64,000 bases of DNA from Rhizobium sp. AC27/96 (GTDB lineage: Bacteria; Pseudomonadota; Alphaproteobacteria; Rhizobiales; Rhizobiaceae): assembly GCF_001692325.1 (NCBI RefSeq), contig NZ_LXKN01000009.1, positions 1-64,000 on the forward strand, given 5' to 3'. Below, in pieces: positions 8,376-18,353 of this stretch. Under the pieces are notes generated by a model. It did no database searches. It was given only the letters and a program-made list of their open reading frames with translations, and had not been told where the DNA came from. How positions within the stretch are numbered: the first letter of the stretch is position 1; each line of letters opens with the position of its first letter. A program made the position numbers and the translations under genes.

Positions 8376-9359
8376 ATGGCAGGAGAAACGGTGCTTGTGG
8401 TCGGCGGAGCCGGCTATATCGGTTCGCACACATGTCTGGATCTGGCGAACAAGGGGTTCAAGCCCGTCGTCTATGACAATTTCTCCAATGGGCATCGTGA
8501 GTTCGTCAAATGGGGCCCGGCTGAGGAAGGCGATATCCGCGATCGGGCGCGCCTCGATGAAGTCCTTGCCAAGCACAAGCCTGCCGCCATCCTGCATTTC
8601 GCCGCGCTGATCGAAGTGGGCGAGTCAGTCAAGGACCCGGTATCCTTCTATGAAAACAACGTCATCGGCACGCTGACCCTGCTGTCGGCGGCGCAGGCGG
8701 CCGGCGTCAATGCCTTCGTCTTTTCCTCTACCTGCGCAACCTACGGCCTGCCGCAGAGCGTGCCGCTCGATGAGAGCCACCAGCAGGTGCCGATCAATCC
8801 CTACGGCCGCACCAAATATATCGTCGAGCAGGCGCTTGCCGATTACGATCAGTACAAGAGCCTGCGCTCCGTGGTGCTGCGCTACTTCAACGCGGCCGGC
8901 GCCGATTTCGAGGGACGCATCGGTGAATGGCACACGCCGGAAACCCACGCCATTCCGCTCGCCATCGATGCTGCGCTCGGCCGTCGCCAGGGCTTCAAGG
9001 TGTTCGGCAGCGACTATGATACCCGCGACGGCACCTGCGTTCGCGATTACATCCATGTGCTCGATCTCGCCGATGCCCATGTCCGCGCCGTTGAATATCT
9101 ACTGCGCGGTGGCGACTCCGTTGCCCTCAATCTGGGCACCGGCACGGGTACGACAGTGAAGGAATTGCTGGGAACGATAGAGACCGTGTCGAAGCGGCCG
9201 TTCCCGGTCGAATATGTCGGCCGTCGCGAGGGCGATTCGACGACGCTCGTCGCCAATAACGACAAGGCCCGCGATATCCTTGGCTGGTCGCCACAATATG
9301 ATCTGACCGGGATCATCGAATCCGCATGGAACTGGCATGCCAAATCCAACCAGCACTGA
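8376..9359 (+). CDS. galE: UDP-glucose 4-epimerase
   Basis: Interconverts UDP-glucose and UDP-galactose for exopolysaccharide and LPS. The 327-residue protein has G-G-A-G-Y-I-G-S-H (NAD site, residues 10-18), H-F-A-A-L-I-E-V-G-E-S, S-S-T-C-A-T-Y-G (catalytic Ser/Thr) and N-P-Y-G-R-T-K (Tyr-x-x-x-Lys). R-Y-F-N-A-A-G-A and D-G-T-C-V-R-D-Y-I-H-V are also diagnostic of GalE/ExoB. ATG 8376 follows GAGAAGGGG; a GTG two codons earlier overlaps that site. It overlaps the next gene by 23 bp, implying coupled translation with the sulfatase-like enzyme. In rhizobia the orthologue is often named exoB. Confidence 0.92.
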   Translation: MAGETVLVVGGAGYIGSHTCLDLANKGFKPVVYDNFSNGHREFVKWGPAEEGDIRDRARLDEVLAKHKPAAILHFAALIEVGESVKDPVSFYENNVIGTLTLLSAAQAAGVNAFVFSSTCATYGLPQSVPLDESHQQVPINPYGRTKYIVEQALADYDQYKSLRSVVLRYFNAAGADFEGRIGEWHTPETHAIPLAIDAALGRRQGFKVFGSDYDTRDGTCVRDYIHVLDLADAHVRAVEYLLRGGDSVALNLGTGTGTTVKELLGTIETVSKRPFPVEYVGRREGDSTTLVANNDKARDILGWSPQYDLTGIIESAWNWHAKSNQH

Positions 9360-10908
9360 GCAGTCTTCCTCTCCGGGCAACGTCAAGGGCAAGCGTCTGA
9401 ATGTGCTGCTGATTTCGGCCGATCAATGGCGCGGCGATTGCCTCTCCGCCGTTGGCCATGATTGCGTCAAGACGCCGAATGTCGATGCCTTGGCGCGGGA
9501 GGGGGTGCTCTTCCGTCGCCACTATGCGGGGGCCGCGCCTTGCTCGCCGGCGCGGGCGACGCTCTATACCGGCCTCTACCAGATGAACAATCGCGTTTGC
9601 CGCAACGGGTCGCCGCTGGATGCCCGTTTCGATAATCTGGCGCTTGCGGCCCGCCGGGCAGGCTACGATCCGACGTTGTTCGGCTATACCGACACCGCGC
9701 CCGATCCGCGCAGCAAGGACTTGAGCGATCCGCATCTGACGACCTATGAGGGTGTGCTGCCCGGCTTCACGGCACGGCAGCTTCTGCCCGAGCATGAGAA
9801 GCAGTGGCTGTCCTGGTTGCGGTCGCGCGGCCACGCCGATGCCTTCAGCCGCGATATCCATATTCCCGTTGGCGCCGCGCCCGGCGAAATTTCCAACAAT
9901 GCGCCGGCCTATTCCAAGGATGAGACCCAGACGGCCTTCATGACCGGGGAGTTCATTCGCTGGCTTGGCGAGCAGGACGCGCCCTGGTTCGCGCATGTTT
10001 CCTTCCTGAGACCGCATCCACCGTTTTCGGTGCCGGGGCCTTATAATCGCATGTTCTCCGCCGCCGATGGACCAGCCTTTGCGCGGGCGGCCGATCGCCA
10101 GACGGAGATGTCTGCTCATCCGCTGCTTGCTTTTGCCCTGCCGCAGATCGGCAAGGGCGGGTTCATGTATGGTGGCGAAGGTTCCATCGCGGATTGGTCT
10201 GCGGAGGACCTTTCAGCGATCCGCGCTATCTACTATGGCATGATTTCGGAAGTGGACGCGCAGCTCGGCCGGATCTGGCAGGCATTGAAGGATGCCGGTG
10301 CGTGGGACGATACGCTGATCATCTTCACCTCCGACCATGCCGAGATGATGGGCGACCACTGGATGCTCGGCAAGGGCGGCTTCTATGACGCGAGCTATCA
10401 TGTGCCGCTCGTTATTCGTGACCCCGGCCTGCCGGCCGCGCGTGGCGGGGAGGTTGAGCATTTCACCAGCTCCGCCGATATTTTCCCAACGCTATGCGAC
10501 CGGCTTGGCATTACGCCTGAAAACCATGTCGATGGCGAAAGCCTCCTGCCGTTCATCGGGGGCTCTGCCCCGGATAGCTGGCGCGACGCCGCATTCTGGG
10601 AGTTCGATTTTCGCGACATCGCCAACGAAAGCCCCGAGCGGCATTTCGGCCTGAAATCCAATGCCTGCAATCTCGCCGTTATCCGCGACGAGCGGTTCAA
10701 GTATGTCCATTTTGCCGGCCTGCCGCCTGTCCTGTTCGATCTGGAGAAAGATCCGATGGAGCTTTCGAACGTCGCAGACGATAGCGCCTACATGGCCACC
10801 CGGCTTACCTATGCCGAAAAGCTTCTCTCATTGCGAGCGGAGCATCTGGACCAGACGCTCGCCTATACGGAATTGACGGAAGAAGGGCCGGTTTCGCGCC
10901 GGCCCTGA
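9337..10908 (+). CDS. Sulfatase-superfamily hydrolase, phosphonate monoester hydrolase/phosphodiesterase-like
   Basis: A 523-residue alkaline-phosphatase-superfamily enzyme. Metal-site residues are visible in L-L-I-S-A-D-Q-W-R-G-D near residue 26. C-S-P-A-R-A-T-L-Y-T-G near residue 69 is the C-x-P-x-R signature in which Cys is converted to formylglycine. F-T-S-D-H-A-E-M-M-G-D-H near residue 330 carries the second metal-site Asp/His. The pattern G-L-Y-Q-M-N-N-R-V and G-Y-T-D-T-A-P-D-P-R closely recalls the Rhizobium leguminosarum phosphonate monoester hydrolase, a promiscuous enzyme acting on phosphodiesters, phosphonates and sulfate esters. The ATG lies inside the end of galE. No formylglycine-generating enzyme is in the window. 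The natural substrate is unknown; sulfatase versus phosphodiesterase needs assay. Confidence 0.82.
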   Translation: MPNPTSTEQSSSPGNVKGKRLNVLLISADQWRGDCLSAVGHDCVKTPNVDALAREGVLFRRHYAGAAPCSPARATLYTGLYQMNNRVCRNGSPLDARFDNLALAARRAGYDPTLFGYTDTAPDPRSKDLSDPHLTTYEGVLPGFTARQLLPEHEKQWLSWLRSRGHADAFSRDIHIPVGAAPGEISNNAPAYSKDETQTAFMTGEFIRWLGEQDAPWFAHVSFLRPHPPFSVPGPYNRMFSAADGPAFARAADRQTEMSAHPLLAFALPQIGKGGFMYGGEGSIADWSAEDLSAIRAIYYGMISEVDAQLGRIWQALKDAGAWDDTLIIFTSDHAEMMGDHWMLGKGGFYDASYHVPLVIRDPGLPAARGGEVEHFTSSADIFPTLCDRLGITPENHVDGESLLPFIGGSAPDSWRDAAFWEFDFRDIANESPERHFGLKSNACNLAVIRDERFKYVHFAGLPPVLFDLEKDPMELSNVADDSAYMATRLTYAEKLLSLRAEHLDQTLAYTELTEEGPVSRRP

Positions 10909-10929
10909 GTCGTTCTGGCTATTTGCTCT

Positions 10930-11436
10930 TCAGGCGAACGATCCGAGATAGGTCATCTTGCCCACAGGCAGGCCGCGGCTGCGCAAGATTCCGTGTGCCG
11001 TGGTGAGGTGGAAGAAGAAGTTCGGCAGCGCGAACTTGGCAAGATAATCCTCGCCCTTGAAGACGGTCTTGTTGCCGCCCGGCGAGATCGTGACTTCCCT
11101 GACATCGCTGCCTTCCATAATCTCCGGCGTGACCGTCGCCAGGAAATCCTGGGTTTTCTTCAGACGCTCGCGCAGATCGGCGACGGTTGTCTCATTGTCT
11201 TCGAAGCTCGGGGCATTGATGCCGGCAAGCCGGGCGATGGTGAGCTTCGCCGTATCGGAAGCGCGCTGGTACTGACCGGAAAGCGGCAGCATGTCGTCAA
11301 AGAGGCGTGCGGCGACGAGCTCGTTCGGCTCGATACCCTTCTCAGTGGCATAGGCTTCGATCTTGTCGAGATAGGCCGAAAGGTTTTGCAGGCCGCGTTG
11401 AAAGACGGGGACCGAGAAACTGTACATCGAGGGCAT
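10930..11436 (-). CDS. DUF1993 family protein
   Basis: A 168-residue soluble, mostly helical protein with the DUF1993 pattern: an N-terminal S-V-P-V-F-x-R-x-L-x-N-L-S-x-x-L-D-K segment, a central D-M-L-P-L-S-G-Q-Y-Q, and a C-terminal F-F-F-H-L-T-T-A-H-G-I-L-R-x-x-G-x-x-V-G-K-M-x-Y-L-G. The family resembles DinB-like four-helix bundles, but no biochemical function is established. ATG 11436 follows GGAGA at good spacing. It is convergent with the sulfatase-like gene, with 21 bp between. It stands alone, so context gives no hint of role. Confidence 0.82.
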   Translation of the reverse strand: MPSMYSFSVPVFQRGLQNLSAYLDKIEAYATEKGIEPNELVAARLFDDMLPLSGQYQRASDTAKLTIARLAGINAPSFEDNETTVADLRERLKKTQDFLATVTPEIMEGSDVREVTISPGGNKTVFKGEDYLAKFALPNFFFHLTTAHGILRSRGLPVGKMTYLGSFA

Positions 11437-11806
11437 GTTTGTTCTCCATTGCGGGCCGCTCGGGCGGCCGGGATCGGCGGCATTCTAACCCGCTCCTGTG
11501 GCGATGAAATAACCGTTCCATCGGGCGGGGTGCTCCTATGTAGGTTCGGCGGCCGATTCTTGCAGTAGCAGCGACAATAAATCCGCCTTCGCCCCCTCCT
11601 GCGATGCGGTCAGAAATTAGTGTTGACGTTTGTTATGAAAAATGGAATGAATATTCCGCATATAGAATTTTACGGTTTGTTTGTTCCGTTTTTTAGCGTG
11701 GCCACCATGGGAGTGGTGGCCGAATTGAATAGACGCCCTGCGGTCGAGACCGAGGGTTCCGGCATTTAGGAGGGGTGTGGCCGGGCACCGTATCTGGGAG
11801 GAAAAC
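11437..11806. promoter_or_regulatory. Control region of the CUT2 sugar transporter
   Basis: Some 370 bp without a gene between divergent DUF1993 and the sugar-binding protein. It holds TTGACG at 11623-11628 as a possible -35 without a good -10. Next comes a small inverted repeat GGAAT-N4-ATTCC at 11644-11657, a plausible sugar-repressor operator. A GC-rich hairpin (GGCCACCA / TGGTGGCC, 11700-11721) then falls in the likely 5' leader. Only the sequence elements are seen; their use is inference. Confidence 0.35.
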
Positions 11807-12736
11807 ATGAAGAAATTTATTCTTGGCTCGGCGATGGCGCTCATGTTGTCGACCGCGGCTCATGCCGAAACCATCGGCGTGTCGATGGCGCTGTTTGACG
11901 ACAACTTCCTAACCGTTCTGCGCAACGGCATGCAGGACTACGCAAAGGGCCTGAACGGCGTGACGCTGCAGGTCGAAGACGCTCAGAACGATATCGCCAA
12001 GCAGCAGAGCCAGGTCCAGAACTTCATCGCCAGTAAGGTCGATGCCATCATCGTAAACCCGGTCGATACCGACGCGACGGCCGCGATTTCCAAGCTCGCC
12101 GCCGATGCCAAGATCCCGCTCATCTACGTCAACCGCGAGCCGGCAAACGTCGACAGCCTTCCGGAGAAGCAGGCTTTCGTCGCCTCCAACGAGCAGGAAT
12201 CCGGCACGCTGGAAGCCAAGGAAGTGTGCAGGCTTCTCGGCGGCAAGGGCAAGGCCGTCGTTATGATGGGCGAACTGTCCAACCAGGCAGCCCGCATGCG
12301 CACCAAGGACGTACATGACGTTCTTGCCACCGACGAATGCAAGGGCATCACCATCGTCCAGGAGCAGACTGCCAACTGGCAGCGTACCCAGGGCGCCGAC
12401 CTCGTCACCAACTGGCTTTCCAGCGGCCTCGAATTCGATGCCGTGATTTCCAACAACGACGAAATGGCGATCGGCGCCATCCAGGCGCTCAAGGCTTCGG
12501 GCAAGTCGCTCGACAAGATCGTCGTTGCCGGTGTCGACGCGACGCAGGATGCCTTGGCTGCAATGCAGGCCGGCGACCTGAAGGTCACCGTGTTCCAGGA
12601 TGCTGCCGGCCAGGGCAAGGGCGCCGTGGATGCCGCGCTGAAGCTTGCAAAGGGCGATAAGGTCGACAAGAAGGTCTACATTCCCTTCCAGCTCGTGACG
12701 CCCGCGAACGTCAAGGACTTCGTCAAGAAGAACTGA
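11807..12736 (+). CDS. Sugar ABC transporter periplasmic binding protein (RbsB/CUT2 type)
   Basis: A 309-residue secreted binding protein of the ribose/galactose family (Peripla_BP_4). A Sec signal peptide spans residues 1-20, ending T-A-A-H-A before E-T-I-G-V-S. The mature protein shows the two-lobe pattern D-A-Q-N-D-I-A-K-Q-Q-S-Q-V-Q-N-F-I-A, V-N-P-V-D-T-D-A and S-N-N-D-E-M-A-I-G-A-I-Q-A. ATG 11807 follows GGGAGG; the frame upstream to 11777 is not needed. It heads an operon with the ATPase and permease downstream. Substrate cannot be read from sequence; ribose, myo-inositol or a related polyol are candidates by family. Confidence 0.88.
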   Translation: MKKFILGSAMALMLSTAAHAETIGVSMALFDDNFLTVLRNGMQDYAKGLNGVTLQVEDAQNDIAKQQSQVQNFIASKVDAIIVNPVDTDATAAISKLAADAKIPLIYVNREPANVDSLPEKQAFVASNEQESGTLEAKEVCRLLGGKGKAVVMMGELSNQAARMRTKDVHDVLATDECKGITIVQEQTANWQRTQGADLVTNWLSSGLEFDAVISNNDEMAIGAIQALKASGKSLDKIVVAGVDATQDALAAMQAGDLKVTVFQDAAGQGKGAVDAALKLAKGDKVDKKVYIPFQLVTPANVKDFVKKN

Positions 12737-12752
12737 TGCCGCGATGATCGAC

Positions 12753-12778
12753 GGATGCGGGCGCCTGAGCCCGCATCC
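12753..12778 (+). promoter_or_regulatory. Intercistronic stem-loop after the binding-protein gene
   Basis: A perfect 10-bp stem (GGATGCGGGC with GCCCGCATCC) and six-base loop, 16 bp after the stop codon and 30 bp before the ATPase start. There is no T-run, so it is probably not a terminator. Such hairpins commonly protect the binding-protein message and lower expression of the downstream transporter genes. Confidence 0.6.
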
Positions 12779-12808
12779 CCACAAATCTGATCTGCCCGGG
12801 AGGGAAAA

Positions 12809-14350
<1,542 letters not shown>

Positions 14351-14382
14351 CGCCGCCAACCGTCGCAAGGGAGGACTGAACC

Positions 14383-15408
14383 ATGGTTAGCAAAGCTGCA
14401 GAGGCCGCCGCACCGGCATTGACCCGTCCGAGACGCCGCCGCGTTCCGCCGGAACTCGGCATCTTCCTCGTGCTGATCGGCATCGCGCTTCTCTGTGAAG
14501 TCTTGGGCTGGATCTTCGTCGGCCAGAGCTTCCTGTTGAATCTGCAGCGCCTGAAGATCATGATCCTGCAGGTCTCCGTCATCGGCATCATCTCCGTCGG
14601 CGTGACGCAGGTGATCATTACAGGCGGCATCGATCTATCGTCCGGTTCCGTCGTCGGCCTGACGGCCATGGTCGCCGCCAGTTTCGCCCAGTCTTCGACA
14701 TGGGCCCGCGCCGTCTATCCGGCACTGACCGACATGCCTTTCTTCGTTCCGATTGGCATCGGTTTGCTGATCGGCCTTCTCGCCGGCTATATCAACGGCC
14801 AGCTCATCACCCGGACGAAAATCCCTCCTTTCATTGCCACGCTCGGCATGATGGTCTCGGCGCGCGGCCTGTCGAAGCTCTATACCAAGGGGCAGCCGAT
14901 CTCGGGGCTCACCGATCAGTTCAATTTCATCGGCTCCGGCATCTGGCCTGTCGTCGTCTTCCTGATCATCGCGGTTATTTTCCATGTGGTGCTGCGTTAT
15001 ACGCGCTACGGCAAGTTCACCTATGCGATCGGCGCCAATGTGCAGGCGGCGCGCGTCTCGGGCATCAATGTCGAGGGACATCTGGTCAAGGTCTATGCAA
15101 TTGCAGGCCTTCTGGCCGGTCTCGCCGGTATCATCACCGCTGCCCGCGTCCAGACGGCGCAGGCCGGCATGGGCGTCACCTATGAATTGGACGCCATTGC
15201 AGCGGCCGTCATCGGCGGCACCTCGCTCACCGGCGGCGTCGGGCGCATCGCCGGCACGGTGATCGGCACGATCATTCTCGGCGTGATGATTTCCGGCTTC
15301 ACCTTCCTGAATGTGGATGCCTATTACCAGGAAATTGCCAAGGGCGTCATCATCATCGCCGCCGTCGCCATCGACGTCTATCGCCAGAAGAAGCGGGCCA
15401 AGCGCTGA
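14383..15408 (+). CDS. Sugar ABC transporter permease (RbsC/CUT2 type)
   Basis: A 341-residue inner-membrane permease with about nine to ten hydrophobic segments after a basic, Pro/Arg-rich cytoplasmic N terminus (residues 1-27). Family patterns include T-G-G-I-D-L-S-S-G-S-V-V-G-L near residue 80, the coupling-loop sequence F-T-Y-A-I-G-A-N-V-Q-A-A-R-V-S-G-I-N, and L-D-A-I-A-A-A-V-I-G-G-T-S-L-T-G-G-V-G. GGGAGG precedes ATG 14383. It closes the three-gene transporter operon and is followed by a strong intrinsic terminator. Confidence 0.91.
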   Translation: MVSKAAEAAAPALTRPRRRRVPPELGIFLVLIGIALLCEVLGWIFVGQSFLLNLQRLKIMILQVSVIGIISVGVTQVIITGGIDLSSGSVVGLTAMVAASFAQSSTWARAVYPALTDMPFFVPIGIGLLIGLLAGYINGQLITRTKIPPFIATLGMMVSARGLSKLYTKGQPISGLTDQFNFIGSGIWPVVVFLIIAVIFHVVLRYTRYGKFTYAIGANVQAARVSGINVEGHLVKVYAIAGLLAGLAGIITAARVQTAQAGMGVTYELDAIAAAVIGGTSLTGGVGRIAGTVIGTIILGVMISGFTFLNVDAYYQEIAKGVIIIAAVAIDVYRQKKRAKR

Positions 15409-15436
15409 GCTGCCTGAAACATCATTGGTAAATTTG

Positions 15437-15460
15437 AGGCGGGGTTTTGCCCCGCCTTTT
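15437..15460 (+). terminator. Rho-independent terminator of the sugar transporter operon
   Basis: An 8-bp stem AGGCGGGG / CCCCGCCT with loop TTTTG, followed by TTTT, 29 bp after the permease stop. It separates the CUT2 operon from the dipeptidase/peptide transporter cluster. Confidence 0.85.
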
Positions 15461-15583
15461 GCATTTGATTGCGGCATTGCATGCAAATGCAAATTTTTTT
15501 CTTTTGGCTATGGCGAATTCTGTCAGCTTTTCTATTCTGGCCGCTTTCCATTCGCCGCCATGGCGCTTCATCCAGGATAGACG

Positions 15584-16654
15584 ATGCAATCCGTATTCGA
15601 TGGTCACAATGACGTTCTTCTGAGACTTTGGCATCACGAGCGCGATGGCGCCGATCCGATCGCCGAATTCAGGGACGGGATATCGAGCGGCCATATTGAT
15701 GCACCCCGCGCCAAGGCGGGCGGTCTCGCCGGCGGTCTCTGTGCCATCTACATTCCATCGGGCGATCTCGTCTTTGCCGATCCGGACAGCAACGGTCACT
15801 ATGCAACGCCGCTGGCCGCTCCCCTGGAGCGGGCGCCGTCGCTTGATATCGCCCTCGAAATGGCGGCGATCGCACTCAGGCTCGATCGCGCCGGCGCCTG
15901 GAAGCTTTGCCGCACCACCGCTGATATCCGCGATTGCATGGAAAAAGGCCTCTTCGCGGCCGTGATGCACATGGAAGGCTGCGAAGCCATCGATGCCGAT
16001 CTCGTCGCGCTTGAAACCTTCTACGCTGCCGGCCTGCGCTCGCTCGGTCCCGTCTGGAGCCGCAACAATGTCTTCGCTCATGGTGTCCCATTCGCCTATC
16101 CGAGCTCTCCCGATACCGGACCCGGATTGACGGATGCGGGTTTTGCACTGGTGCGCGCGTGCAACCAGCTCGGCATCCTCGTCGATCTCGCCCATATCAC
16201 CGAGAAGGGCTTCTGGGATGTCGCCAGGACATCGGACCAGCCGCTCGTTGCCAGCCATTCCAATGCCCATGCTTTGACGCCGGTTGCGCGCAACCTCACG
16301 GACAAGCAGCTGGATGCCATCAAGGAAAGCCGCGGCATCGTCGGCCTCAACTACGCGACGGCCATGCTGCGCGAGGATGCGCGCTCGGATGCCGATACGC
16401 CGCTGGAGGCCATGGTGCGCCACGTCGATCATCTTGTTTCGCGTGTCGGCATCGATTGCGTCGGCCTCGGATCGGACTTCGACGGCGCCACCATTCCTGA
16501 GGAAATTAGCGATGCAGCAGGTAACCAGAAGCTGATTGCCGCTCTTCGGAACGTTGGCTATGGTGAGGCAGATCTTGCAAAGCTGTGCAGGGAGAACTGG
16601 CTTCGCGTCCTGGCGTCCGCCTGGAAGGAAGGCAATTCAACGAGTGCGTCCTGA
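15584..16654 (+). CDS. Membrane-dipeptidase-family (M19) zinc peptidase
   Basis: A 356-residue peptidase M19 (renal dipeptidase) protein hydrolysing dipeptides, often including D-residues at the C-terminal position. Metal ligands are visible as F-D-G-H-N-D near residue 7, M-E-G-C-E-A-I (bridging Glu) near 130, and the two histidines of L-A-H-I-T-E and V-A-S-H-S-N-A-H. G-L-G-S-D-F-D-G near residue 295 completes the pattern. No signal peptide is apparent, so a cytoplasmic location is likely. AGGA lies about six bases before ATG. The gene is 37 bp before the peptide-binding protein, so it probably digests dipeptides brought in by that transporter. Confidence 0.88.
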   Translation: MQSVFDGHNDVLLRLWHHERDGADPIAEFRDGISSGHIDAPRAKAGGLAGGLCAIYIPSGDLVFADPDSNGHYATPLAAPLERAPSLDIALEMAAIALRLDRAGAWKLCRTTADIRDCMEKGLFAAVMHMEGCEAIDADLVALETFYAAGLRSLGPVWSRNNVFAHGVPFAYPSSPDTGPGLTDAGFALVRACNQLGILVDLAHITEKGFWDVARTSDQPLVASHSNAHALTPVARNLTDKQLDAIKESRGIVGLNYATAMLREDARSDADTPLEAMVRHVDHLVSRVGIDCVGLGSDFDGATIPEEISDAAGNQKLIAALRNVGYGEADLAKLCRENWLRVLASAWKEGNSTSAS

Positions 16655-16691
16655 CATTGCTTCGAGTTTTTAAAAGAGGGGAATGACAATA

Positions 16692-18332
16692 ATGATTATC
16701 ACCAAGATGAATGGCCGTTTTCGCGCGCTTTCCGCCGGCGTGGCCCTGTCGCTTCTGCTGATGGCCGCGCCGAATGCCTATGCCGCAACGCCCAAGGACA
16801 CGCTGGTCGAGGGCTTTGCCTTCGACGATATTCTGAGCATGGATCCGGCCGAAGCCTATGAGCTCTCCACGGCCGAAATCACCGGCAACACCTATAGCCT
16901 GCTCGTCCGTCTCGACATCAACGACACCTCCAAGATCAAGGCCGATATTGCCGAGAGCTGGTCTGTTTCCGACGATCACCTGACCTATACCTTCAAGCTG
17001 AAGCCCGGCCTGAAGTTTGCGTCCGGCAACCCGATCACCGCCGAAGACGTCGCATGGTCCTTCGAGCGCGTCGTCAAGCTCGACAAGAGCCCGGCCTTCA
17101 TCCTCACCCAGTTCGGCCTCACCGGCGACAATGTGACGGAAAAGGCCAAGGCGACAGATCCAAACACCTTCACCTTCACCGTCGACAAGCCCTATGCGCC
17201 GAGCTTCGTGCTGAACTGCCTGACGGCAACGGTTGCCGAAGTGGTCGACAAGAAGCTGACGCTGCAGCACGTCAAGCCGGTAACGCCGTCGGCCGACTAC
17301 AAGTATGACAATGATTTCGGCAATGGCTGGCTGAAGACCGGCTTTGCCGGCTCCGGCCCGCTGAAGCTGCGCGAATGGCGCGCCAACGAAGCCGTCGTGC
17401 TTGAGCGCAACGACAATTATTACGGCGAAAAGGCGAAGCTGAACCGCGTCATCTATCGCTTCATGAAGGAGAGCTCGGCGCAGCGCCTGGCGCTCGAGAA
17501 CGGCGATATCGATATTGCCCGCAACCTGTCGCCGACCGATCTCGAGGCCGTGGAAAAGAACCCGCAGCTAGCTTCGACGAGCGCGCCGAAGGGCACGATC
17601 TACTATATGAGCCTCAACCAGAAGAATCCGAACCTTGCCAAGCCGGAAGTGCAGCAGGCGTTCAAATATCTGGTCGACTACGATGCCATCGGCAAGACGC
17701 TGATCAAGGGCATCGGCGAGATCCATCAGACCTTCGAACCGAAGGGCATGCTCGGCTCGCTGGATGAAAACCCGTTCAAGCTCGACGTTGCCAAGGCCAA
17801 GGAGTTGCTGGCCAAGGCCGGCCTGCCGAATGGATTCTCGATCACCATGGACGTGCGCAGCATCGAGCCGGATACGAGCATCGCAACCGCGATCCAGCAG
17901 ACGCTCGGTCAGGCCGGCATCAAGGTCGAGATCATCCCCGGCGACGGCAAGCAGAAGCTGACGAAGTATCGCGCTCGTAACCACGATATCTATTTCGGCA
18001 ACTGGGGCCCGGACTATTGGGATCCCCATTCCAACGCCGATACCTTCACGACTAACGACGACAATTCCGATACCAGCAACAACAAGACGCTGACCTGGCG
18101 CAATACCTGGACCTCTCCCGAGCTGGAGAAGGAAGCCAAGGCTGCCCTCTTCGAGAGCGATGCCACCAAGCGCGGCGCCATGTATCAGGAAATCCAGAAG
18201 AAGTTCCTGGAGGCGAGCCCCTTCATCATCCTCTATCAGCAGACGGAAGTCGCCGGCTATCGCAAGGATGTGAAGGATTTCAAACTTGGCCCGAGCTTCG
18301 ACAACAACTTCGTCTGGCCGATTTCGAAGTGA
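16692..18332 (+). CDS. Dipeptide/oligopeptide ABC transporter binding protein (DppA/OppA family)
   Basis: A 546-residue family-5 solute-binding protein with a Sec signal peptide (residues ~1-32, ending Y-A-A). The mature part shows L-V-E-G-F-A-F-D-D-I-L-S-M-D-P-A-E, F-K-L-K-P-G-L-K-F-A-S-G-N-P-I-T-A-E-D-V-A-W-S-F and L-R-E-W-R-A-N-E-A-V-V-L-E-R-N-D-N-Y, typical of Dpp/Opp/Nik binding proteins. ATG 16692 sits ten bases after GAGGGG; the ATG at 16683 is one base from that site. It heads a five-gene transport unit and follows the M19 dipeptidase. Di- or oligopeptide is the likely ligand. Confidence 0.88.
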   Translation: MIITKMNGRFRALSAGVALSLLLMAAPNAYAATPKDTLVEGFAFDDILSMDPAEAYELSTAEITGNTYSLLVRLDINDTSKIKADIAESWSVSDDHLTYTFKLKPGLKFASGNPITAEDVAWSFERVVKLDKSPAFILTQFGLTGDNVTEKAKATDPNTFTFTVDKPYAPSFVLNCLTATVAEVVDKKLTLQHVKPVTPSADYKYDNDFGNGWLKTGFAGSGPLKLREWRANEAVVLERNDNYYGEKAKLNRVIYRFMKESSAQRLALENGDIDIARNLSPTDLEAVEKNPQLASTSAPKGTIYYMSLNQKNPNLAKPEVQQAFKYLVDYDAIGKTLIKGIGEIHQTFEPKGMLGSLDENPFKLDVAKAKELLAKAGLPNGFSITMDVRSIEPDTSIATAIQQTLGQAGIKVEIIPGDGKQKLTKYRARNHDIYFGNWGPDYWDPHSNADTFTTNDDNSDTSNNKTLTWRNTWTSPELEKEAKAALFESDATKRGAMYQEIQKKFLEASPFIILYQQTEVAGYRKDVKDFKLGPSFDNNFVWPISK

Positions 18333-18353
18333 TAATCCGGTAGGATTAGTTCT

